Of a stretch of DNA of 64,000 bases, positions 57,679 through 64,000 are shown piece after piece. Within the stretch, counting starts at the first letter, position 1. Each line of letters begins with the position of its first letter. The stretch covers positions 2,852,001 to 2,916,000 of the forward strand of contig NZ_CP062500.1 in the NCBI RefSeq assembly GCF_014879975.1, read 5' to 3'. The notes beneath the pieces are model-generated. The model had not been told where the DNA came from. It saw only the letters and a program-made list of their open reading frames with translations, and did not search any database. The stretch comes from Vibrio bathopelagicus (lineage in GTDB: Bacteria > Pseudomonadota > Gammaproteobacteria > Enterobacterales > Vibrionaceae). Position numbers and translations under genes: made by a program.

Positions 57679-58646
57679 AAACTTGCTCCCGGCGCACTTA
57701 GTGCGTCCATTACGATCAATAATCCAGGGCCAAGTGCAACAATAAAAAAACAAGGCCAGATAAATATCAACATGGGGAATAACATTTTGGTTGGTATTTT
57801 CGCCGCAATTTCTTCAGCAGCTTGCTGGCGCTTATCTCGAAAGTCTTCAGTATAATCACGAAGTGTTTGCGCTAAACTTCCCCCCATTCTCGATGCATGG
57901 GAAAGTAAAGAAACCAAACCTTCCAACTCAACTAAACCGGTTCGTTCAATAAGCTGCCTAAGCGCATCTGGCATGGTTACACCCGCTTGAATTTTAGCAA
58001 ACACCGTCTCTAGTTCATCTGCGAGCTCCGGTTGAGATACATAGAGTTCAGATGCGATACGTCCAAGAGCCGCATTAAAACCAAGCCCAGATTCAGTACA
58101 CACGACGAGAAGATCAAGTGCATCAGGAACACCGTTTCTGATTTTTTTCTGACGCTCTTTTTGCAATTTACTCAGAATAATATTGGGCGTGAAAGTTCCA
58201 AGAAAAACACAGGTCATAATAAGTAAGTTATTGTAACTGCCACCTAATGAGATGTAATAAACCATAAAAGCGGCGATGATACCTATCAAGCTAGACAAAA
58301 CCTTCAACGCATAGAAAACCGATAATGCATTCTTCTCATGAAAGCCCGCATGCATGAGCTTTTCGGAATAGGTTTCATTGTCCTTTTTATTACCTTTACT
58401 AATAAAAGGACTTAATGACTCCAGCGTATTAGAGAAGTCATAGGGCTTACGCCCCCCTGAACTATCACCTTCAGATATCTGTCTAAGCTTCTTGTCCAAA
58501 GGAGAACGAGCCCCCAAAAACAAGAATCCAAGAGTCAATGTTAACAAGACAGTAGTAAGCAAAATCATCGCATAAATAACCATCTGAGAGCTGATCCCAA
58601 ACTCTGCTAACATCTGCTTCCAAACTTCAATATTTAGTAATTCCAT
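57675..58646 (-). CDS. tadC: Tad pilus inner-membrane protein TadC
   Basis: A 323-residue T2SSF-domain platform protein. Hydrophobic helices lie near the N-terminus and mid-protein, with the conserved cytoplasmic region PDALDLLVVCTESGLGFNAA and LGGSLAQTL-like RMGGSLAQTLRDYTEDFRDK. With TadB it forms the membrane platform on which TadA acts. It starts three bases after tadB and its stop overlaps tadD. Confidence 0.9.
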   Translation of the reverse strand: MELLNIEVWKQMLAEFGISSQMVIYAMILLTTVLLTLTLGFLFLGARSPLDKKLRQISEGDSSGGRKPYDFSNTLESLSPFISKGNKKDNETYSEKLMHAGFHEKNALSVFYALKVLSSLIGIIAAFMVYYISLGGSYNNLLIMTCVFLGTFTPNIILSKLQKERQKKIRNGVPDALDLLVVCTESGLGFNAALGRIASELYVSQPELADELETVFAKIQAGVTMPDALRQLIERTGLVELEGLVSLLSHASRMGGSLAQTLRDYTEDFRDKRQQAAEEIAAKIPTKMLFPMLIFIWPCFFIVALGPGLLIVMDALSAPGASL

Positions 58647-58649
58647 GGG

Positions 58650-59615
58650 TTAAATCTCTATGCTGATGATCTTTTTAATCCACAAGGCTCCGATAGCCAA
58701 GAGAACAATACCGACGCTCACCATCGAGAGACCGCGAGGATCTTTATAGAGTGGCTCGATATACTCGGGACTAGCGACCCTTAAGGCGAAGAACAGACCA
58801 AATGGGGATAACGTTAAGATCCATGCGGATAAACGACTTTCAGCAGAGAGCGTTTTGATTTTTCTTTCCAGTTTAAAACGCGCTCTAAGTACTTCCGATA
58901 CCTTTTGCAGGTTCTCTGATAAATTACCCCCAGTCTCTTTCTGCAACATCACAGCACTAGAAAAAGCCAACATAGAAACGGTTGGTACTCGTTCTGCCAT
59001 CTGTAAAATCGCTAAACGTAGATCATAGCCATAATTAAGTAAGTTATAGGTGTTTTTAAACTCAGCGCCGATGGGGTCAGGGAGCTCTTCGCCAACTTCA
59101 TTGAATGATTGAACTAGGGGCTGCCCAGCTTGTAATGCTCGTCGGATGATATCCAAAGCCTCAGGGAGCTGCTCTTCGAATCGAGCCATTCTATAGGTCA
59201 CTCGATTTTGTACATAGAGATAGGAGATAACCCAAACAAAAATGAATGCAGCTACGCTAATAAACCACTCTTGGTTAGTCATTATTGATATAAATGAGAG
59301 CAATGTACTACAAAGAAAAACAATGAATAAGAAACGACTCAACGCCACTCTGATACCGGCTAACTCCAACATCTTTTTTAAACCAGCAAAATAAGGGATG
59401 ACTACAAGCTTACGATCTATTGGTGATAAGTCTTTGTTATAATGTTCTTTTAATAAAGATAAACTCTCTTCATCGATATTACGTTGTGTCTCTTTCAAAC
59501 GTCGAGACAACTCTTTATGCTTTGCTTTTTTACCAGCAGCAGGCAACAACAATGCTTGGGAAATAAACAGTACTGCGATAAACAATAAGGCCAATGAAAC
59601 GCTTACATTATCCAT
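58650..59615 (-). CDS. tadB: Tad pilus inner-membrane protein TadB
   Basis: A 321-residue T2SSF-family protein: an N-terminal helix (VSLALLFIAVLFISQALLLP), two mid helices, the cytoplasmic EQLPEALDIIRRALQAGQPL and MLQKETGGNLSENLQKVSEV, and a C-terminal helix. It follows tadA by nine bases with a strong TTAAGGAGGGAAT ribosome site. Role: platform for Flp pilin assembly with TadC. Confidence 0.92.
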   Translation of the reverse strand: MDNVSVSLALLFIAVLFISQALLLPAAGKKAKHKELSRRLKETQRNIDEESLSLLKEHYNKDLSPIDRKLVVIPYFAGLKKMLELAGIRVALSRFLFIVFLCSTLLSFISIMTNQEWFISVAAFIFVWVISYLYVQNRVTYRMARFEEQLPEALDIIRRALQAGQPLVQSFNEVGEELPDPIGAEFKNTYNLLNYGYDLRLAILQMAERVPTVSMLAFSSAVMLQKETGGNLSENLQKVSEVLRARFKLERKIKTLSAESRLSAWILTLSPFGLFFALRVASPEYIEPLYKDPRGLSMVSVGIVLLAIGALWIKKIISIEI

Positions 59616-59624
59616 ATTCCCTCC

Positions 59625-61076
59625 TTAACCGTGAGTCTCAGTAAAGAGCTCAAAGGGTAGTTCAAGACCTCGTTTGACTAACTGGTCATGATATTGAGGA
59701 ACTACTCCTGTGGCAGTGAAATAGCCGATAATATTGCCATCTTCATCAATACCTTTACGTTGAAAACGGAAAATTTCCGACATAGTAATCACCTCACCCT
59801 CCATGCCGTTGATCTCTTGAATACTGACCATGCGGCGCTTACCATCCTCTTGTCGCTCCATTTGAACAACAATATGGATAGCCGAAGCAATTTGAGCACG
59901 TAAGTTTTTGGTTGATATGTTCCACCCAGCCATAGAGAACATATTTTCGACACGACTTAGGGCATCACGAGGCGTATTTGCGTGAATAGTCGCAAGAGAA
60001 CCATCGTGACCGGTATTCATTGCAGCTAACATATCAACGGCTTCGCTACCACGCACCTCCCCAACCACGATTCGGTCTGGTCGCATACGCAAGGTATTTT
60101 TAACCAATTCGCGCTGGCTGATTTCTCCCTTCCCTTCTAGGTTAGCAGGGCGAGTTTCTAAGCGAATGACATGAGGTTGTTGAAGTTGTAATTCGGCCGA
60201 GTCTTCTATGGTAATGATTCGTTGGTCTCGTGGAATGAAACCCGAAAAGATATTCAGTGTCGTGGTTTTACCTGACCCGGTCCCTCCAGAAATAAGAATA
60301 TTCAGTTCGCCCTTAACCGCAGCTTCAACAAACTTGGCCATTTGGGGAGATACAGAGTTGTAGTCGATCAAATTATCCATCGTCAAGCGATCTACAGCAA
60401 AACGACGAATGGAAACGGAAGGCCCATCAAGAGCCAGAGGAGGGATAATAGCGTTCACACGTGAACCATCAACTAAGCGCGCATCTACCATAGGTGATGC
60501 TTCATCTATTCGACGTCCTACTTGGCTTACTATGCGATCGATAATGTTTCTCAGATGACGGTCATCAAGAAAAGTATATGGCGTTTTTTCGAGCTTACCT
60601 CTTCGCTCAACGTAAACACTTTTAGGGCCGTTGACTAATATATCTGAGACCGTTTGGTCTGCTAATAAAGGCTCCAACGGACCAAGGCCAAAAACCTCAT
60701 CTTCTATCTGTTTGATTACCCGTTTACGCCCTTCCGCACTGAGTGCATGGCTACCATCTTCAGCCATTAACTGTACGATTGCTTCGTGTAAATCTAACTT
60801 AGCACGCTCTTTCTCCAAGCTCGAAAGCAATCCTAAATCCAGAGTTTCAAGAAGCTGCTTATGAAAAAAGTGTTTGATTGATAACTCTTGTTCCAAAACC
60901 TTTCGAGCTTCATCTATCGCCTTTTCCTTTTCAACGTTCGCTTCTGCATTCTTAGAGTGACTAGACTTCTCAACACTTGATAAACGTTCAGCATGATTAG
61001 CATCTTCTGAATCATGCGAAATCTGTTCTACTTTTTTTTCAAACTCTGGATTTACATTTTTTCGTTTAAAGAACAT
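59625..61076 (-). CDS. tadA: Tad pilus ATPase TadA (CpaF-like)
   Basis: Secretion ATPase of the VirB11/CpaF group that powers Flp pilus assembly. From about residue 100: DEVFGLGPLEPLLADQTVSD, VNGPKSVYVERRGKLEKTPY, Walker A ISGGTGSGKTTTLN, the Asp box ITIEDSAELQL, Walker B MRPDRIVVGEVRGSEAVDML and HANTPRDALSRVENM. The N-terminal 90 residues are charged and variable. ATG at 61076 is chosen: it lies six bases after GAGGG, and a GTG three bases upstream is closer than usual. Confidence 0.95.
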   Translation of the reverse strand: MFFKRKNVNPEFEKKVEQISHDSEDANHAERLSSVEKSSHSKNAEANVEKEKAIDEARKVLEQELSIKHFFHKQLLETLDLGLLSSLEKERAKLDLHEAIVQLMAEDGSHALSAEGRKRVIKQIEDEVFGLGPLEPLLADQTVSDILVNGPKSVYVERRGKLEKTPYTFLDDRHLRNIIDRIVSQVGRRIDEASPMVDARLVDGSRVNAIIPPLALDGPSVSIRRFAVDRLTMDNLIDYNSVSPQMAKFVEAAVKGELNILISGGTGSGKTTTLNIFSGFIPRDQRIITIEDSAELQLQQPHVIRLETRPANLEGKGEISQRELVKNTLRMRPDRIVVGEVRGSEAVDMLAAMNTGHDGSLATIHANTPRDALSRVENMFSMAGWNISTKNLRAQIASAIHIVVQMERQEDGKRRMVSIQEINGMEGEVITMSEIFRFQRKGIDEDGNIIGYFTATGVVPQYHDQLVKRGLELPFELFTETHG

Positions 61077-61109
61077 CACAATCCCTCGTGTTTACTTTTC
61101 GTCAACCCA

Positions 61110-62324
61110 TTATGAAAACAGCTTTTTCAGCCACCCTTTCTCTTCTTGCTCTGGAGGCGAAATAACATGGGATAAGTCGATGATAGAGCGAGTAATAGAG
61201 CTTTTCTTTCTCGACTGAACTAACGGCTGCCCCAAGTTGGCACTTTCTAGCGCAACTTTAAAATCATTCGGCATTAGGTGTATGTCATGCTTACCCACCG
61301 CCTGCTCAATATCTTTTAGCTTAATCGAATGTCGCTTTTCATAACGGTTAACAATTACCTCTATTGAGTCACTTTGTAAGCCATACTCGAATTTCAGAGA
61401 CTTAATTAATCGACTTGTGTTTTTGACGGACACTAAGCTCTGTTGTGAAACCAAAAGCACTTTAGTCGCTGGTGATATTGCAGATGCAAACACATGATCT
61501 AACCCTCTAGAGAGATCAATGATCACGTAAGGGTAAAAACGACGTAATATAGGAAGCAATCTGCCAATTTTCTGCGCTTGTTCAAAATCATCAGCATTAT
61601 TCTCATGTTTAAAGCTTAGAACATGTAAACCAGATTCGTGTTTATTTACTAAAGATCCCAGAGATATTTCATCTAAGTCATTGGAGCTATTGATCGCATC
61701 AGAAACACTATAGGTAGGTACGATATTCAAGTAGTCTGGAATCACTCCAAATTGAAGATCGATATCAAGTAAAAGAACTTCGTTGGGATGTTGTCCGGCC
61801 ATCTCGATGGCAGTATTTAACGCCAAAGTCGTTGCCCCCATCCCTCCTTTAGTATTCAAAAACAAAATAAACTCACCATAGTTCGAGTTTTCAAGTTTTT
61901 CGGAAGCCGTTTTCTTTAAAAGAGGAAGCAAATCTGAGAGGGTGACATTGTGAGACAAGAAGTCTGAGGCCCCTAAGCGAAGCGCGATTTTCAGTGACCC
62001 GTTATCACTTTCATCACCGAGTACAACTAAAGACAAATCCTTATCCTCTAATGATAAGTCATACCCCTGGAGCTCAACCATTTTTTGAGCCCAATTCTCA
62101 TTGGCTTCTACAAAAATAAGCTCTGGCACATCTACGTTTTTTAGGTACTCCTCACTCATTGCCGCGAGAGAAAATGGCGTTACATGCACATTTCGACATT
62201 TCTTTAGCTCATGATTCATATGCGAAAGAAAACCGTCTGAACTGTAAATTAACCAGACCTTTAGGTTTGTTCTCAAACGCGTAATATCATTTTCATTAGG
62301 CGTTATTTTAATTGCTTCCCCCAT
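61110..62324 (-). CDS. tadZ: Tad pilus localisation protein TadZ (CpaE-like)
   Basis: ParA/MinD-superfamily ATPase that places the Tad machine, probably at a pole. An atypical receiver-like N-terminal domain (to about 140) is followed by the deviant Walker A LNTKGGMGATTLALNTA, LLLDIDLQFGVIPDYLN and YPYVIIDLSRGLDHVFASAI. The frame opens at 62345. The ATG at 62324 (MGEAIKITPNEN) is preferred because AGGAGTAGTGGT precedes it, whereas the first ATG has no clear site. It follows tadF within 25 bases. Confidence 0.9.
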   Translation of the reverse strand: MGEAIKITPNENDITRLRTNLKVWLIYSSDGFLSHMNHELKKCRNVHVTPFSLAAMSEEYLKNVDVPELIFVEANENWAQKMVELQGYDLSLEDKDLSLVVLGDESDNGSLKIALRLGASDFLSHNVTLSDLLPLLKKTASEKLENSNYGEFILFLNTKGGMGATTLALNTAIEMAGQHPNEVLLLDIDLQFGVIPDYLNIVPTYSVSDAINSSNDLDEISLGSLVNKHESGLHVLSFKHENNADDFEQAQKIGRLLPILRRFYPYVIIDLSRGLDHVFASAISPATKVLLVSQQSLVSVKNTSRLIKSLKFEYGLQSDSIEVIVNRYEKRHSIKLKDIEQAVGKHDIHLMPNDFKVALESANLGQPLVQSRKKSSITRSIIDLSHVISPPEQEEKGWLKKLFS

Positions 62325-62348
62325 ACCACTACTCCTGTATTCCATAAC

Positions 62349-62840
62349 TTATGGACATCGATTCCTTGTTTCAGAGTCAGCCCTAACAACACCTAAACTC
62401 TCTGCTGGTAAAATAGTTTCAAACGAGGGGGCGGTGAGGTACCCACCAGTACCAAAAAAGCTCAAATCACCGATTAACTGGACCCCGTATCCAGTGGCTC
62501 TAGCCCTTACAAATTTAATGGTACTAAATACAGGGTCAGTCTCGTAACCAGACGTAATTTCATTACCGTCAATATCCAAATAAGCGACTTCTAAATTCGT
62601 ATTTGTAAACCCAATCAGAGGGATATCTCCCACGACCATTCCCGCGATATTATCTCTATCTGCCACGTAACACACCGTTGCTAACCTAGCTGCTTTTCTA
62701 GTGGCTTCGCTTACCATCTGCAGAGAAAAAATATAGGCTCCCAATGCCAAAATTATAAAAATCAAAAGAAAAACCAGCCATGACACTAGCGTAAACTCGA
62801 TGATCGCAAGCCCTTTATTTCGTCCACTAAGCCTTTTCAT
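62349..62840 (-). CDS. tadF: Tad pseudopilin-like protein TadF
   Basis: A 163-residue single-helix protein. The N-terminus NKGLAIIEFTLVSWLVFLLI has the glycine-before-hydrophobic pattern with glutamate at +5 that TadV-type peptidases process. After the helix comes MVSEATRKAARLATVCYVAD and a beta-rich periplasmic domain. It is a minor pilin-like subunit of the Tad machine. The ATG at 62840 overlaps the tadE stop as ATGA. An adjacent GTG at 62843 is less likely. TadE versus TadF naming is by order and length. Confidence 0.8.
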   Translation of the reverse strand: MKRLSGRNKGLAIIEFTLVSWLVFLLIFIILALGAYIFSLQMVSEATRKAARLATVCYVADRDNIAGMVVGDIPLIGFTNTNLEVAYLDIDGNEITSGYETDPVFSTIKFVRARATGYGVQLIGDLSFFGTGGYLTAPSFETILPAESLGVVRADSETRNRCP

Positions 62841-63268
62841 CACAGTACCCTCATAACCGAAGTAACACTCAACGGAATGGACAAACTCTCCGATGAAAAG
62901 GGAATAGACAAGAAACGTGGGATATAGTCATACGTCACACTAACTCGTACATAAGTGTCACCAGAGGGGGGAGTTACTGTTACATCCGAAGTAGTCAACG
63001 AAGACAATACTGCTGTCCCTATCGTGTTCTGACCATAGACCACTACATTTTGAATTTCAGAGGTCGGCGCAATAGTTCCGCCGATAGTTCCATACACCTC
63101 ACTAACCGCGTAGCGAGCACCATTTTGCACAGACTTCGAGATAACATTGTAGTGAACTAGAATATTGCCAAATTCCAAAACTAGTATCAGAAAAAACAAT
63201 AATACAGGGGTTGCGATTACCACCTCTACGGCTGCAAAACCACTTTGAGATTTATTGAATAATTTCAT
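62840..63268 (-). CDS. tadE: Tad pseudopilin-like protein TadE
   Basis: A 142-residue TadE-like protein with SQSGFAAVEVVIATPVLLFF: processing glycine, glutamate at +5 and one helix, then YNVISKSVQNGARYAVSEV and a beta-rich domain ending SIPLSVTSVMRVL. It is translationally coupled to tadF and starts two bases after the tadG stop. Processed TadE/F are minor subunits needed for Flp pilus formation. Confidence 0.85.
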   Translation of the reverse strand: MKLFNKSQSGFAAVEVVIATPVLLFFLILVLEFGNILVHYNVISKSVQNGARYAVSEVYGTIGGTIAPTSEIQNVVVYGQNTIGTAVLSSLTTSDVTVTPPSGDTYVRVSVTYDYIPRFLSIPFSSESLSIPLSVTSVMRVL

Positions 63269-63270
63269 GG

Positions 63271-64000
63271 CTATGACTCCCCACTATCAGGGTCCTTATA
63301 CAATACGATTTTGTACGTCCCCTCTGTAGTCGACTGAGTACTACCAGAACCACTAACGACACTACAAGAATGTATAAACTCACCAAAAACCGCTGGTGTT
63401 CCTGAGTTATTTGTCGGAGCCTTTTGCAACAAGAAAAAACAGCCAATTTTATTTACTGTGAAGTCAGTGGCGCCGCCACTTTTACCGGAACAATCCACCA
63501 TAGGTATAGGTAAAATACGACGCCAAGCAACACCGTTAGCAGCACAACCAGTGCCACCATTATTAGCTATGCACGTATTCGTATCGGACTCATATTGAGC
63601 ATAGCTGTAGGTTCCGTCAAAATCGATAACTCCCGTACTAGCATCAATCGTAATTTCATCGGTCGGCTCTGTAGTCACATAATCTGAAGGGTAATCGGAT
63701 GCCGATAAACCACCACCATAATCACCAAAACGAGTGTTCAACCCATCGCCTGTCGGGCCCACAGTGCCTCCAGGTTTGGTTGTGATATCGTCACCAATTG
63801 CTACAGGATAACTGTAGCTACCACCTAATCCTTCTTTGACTGTTTTACCACCGGAACCAAAATCCAACAGGTGGTAATTACCATTTCCCATTTCAGATAG
63901 TTTGTTATCCCCTACCTTAAGAGCATGCACGGTGCCGACCTCATAACCAAAAACATTGGTTATTGGTTCACCGGTAACATCATGATATCCATCTTCTGGG
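63271..64000 (-). CDS. tadG: TadG-like pilus assembly protein, C-terminal part (runs off the window)
   Basis: The frame is open to the window edge, so the N-terminus, with the expected membrane helix and first TadE/G-like segment, is missing. The visible 242 residues are glycine, serine and threonine rich (GSGGKTVKEGLGGSYSYPV, GLNTRFGDYGGGLSASDYP) and end with RRILPIPMVDCSGKSGG, VNKIGCFFLLQKAP and GEFIHSC. That cysteine-bearing tail is typical of Vibrio TadG homologues. A GTG at 63930 is only an internal codon. It is followed directly by tadE. Confidence 0.78.
   Translation of the reverse strand, partial: PEDGYHDVTGEPITNVFGYEVGTVHALKVGDNKLSEMGNGNYHLLDFGSGGKTVKEGLGGSYSYPVAIGDDITTKPGGTVGPTGDGLNTRFGDYGGGLSASDYPSDYVTTEPTDEITIDASTGVIDFDGTYSYAQYESDTNTCIANNGGTGCAANGVAWRRILPIPMVDCSGKSGGATDFTVNKIGCFFLLQKAPTNNSGTPAVFGEFIHSCSVVSGSGSTQSTTEGTYKIVLYKDPDSGES

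Overview
The window looks like chromosomal DNA of a marine Vibrio, probably close to the V. splendidus clade. This rests on gene content and order (nrdR-ribD-ribE-ribBX-ribH-nusB-thiL-pgpA, proBA-crl-frsA-gpt, pepD, DUF3332 and DUF3622 proteins, a Tad locus), moderate GC, and Vibrio-style small intergenic repeats. I ran no database search. All family names come from reading the translations against proteins I know.

Layout. (1) 1-3.2 kb: xseB-ispA-dxs, isoprenoid precursor genes on the + strand, closed by a terminator. (2) 3.3-16.5 kb: a minus-strand core block holding a small monooxygenase, pgpA, thiL, nusB, the riboflavin genes (with a RibB whose C-terminal GTP cyclohydrolase II half has lost its zinc cysteines), nrdR, proBA, crl, frsA, gpt and an adenine-type NCS2 permease. 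(3) 16.5-25.4 kb: a 1 kb gap with a probable unannotated 28-residue peptide gene, then pepD, a DUF3332 lipoprotein, an M14-type desuccinylase-like protein, a DUF3622 protein, an adenine deaminase-type Add, NnrS, a gamma-glutamylcyclotransferase-like protein and a tRNA-binding-domain protein. (4) 25.5-29.2 kb: divergent sgrR and a ptsG-like EIICB gene. Both reading frames are broken, sgrR by a 7-bp tandem duplication and the PTS gene by a small indel. Two perfect inverted repeats with the same 47-bp spacing lie between them. (5) 29.4-48.4 kb: a galactose and galactoside island with galR, galETKM (minus strand), ebgR, ebgAC, two ygjI-type APC transporters, ygjJ and ygjK (GH63). It keeps the E. 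coli ebgR-ebgA-ebgC-ygjI-ygjJ-ygjK order and sits beside the Leloir genes. A perfect GalR operator precedes galE, and a related palindrome precedes ebgA with weaker relatives before ygjI and ygjJ. (6) 48.7-53.2 kb: a MATE efflux protein, a DUF1330 protein, and a divergent LysR/chrA pair. (7) 53.2-64 kb, all minus strand: a Tad (Flp) pilus operon cut by the window edge, in the order tadG-tadE-tadF-tadZ-tadA-tadB-tadC-tadD. It runs by overlap into a GT-C-like membrane protein, a polyprenyl-phosphate-type GT2 and a methyltransferase, which suggests a glycosylation module coupled to the pilus. The tadD frame is broken near its 3' end.

How the genes work together: EbgAC and YgjK could release galactose and glucose from galactosides, YgjJ and the YgjI proteins would be envelope components of that route, and GalM-K-T-E would metabolise the galactose under GalR and EbgR. 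The adenine permease, adenine deaminase and Gpt form a scattered purine salvage set. No tRNA, rRNA, CRISPR array, insertion sequence or known riboswitch was recognised.
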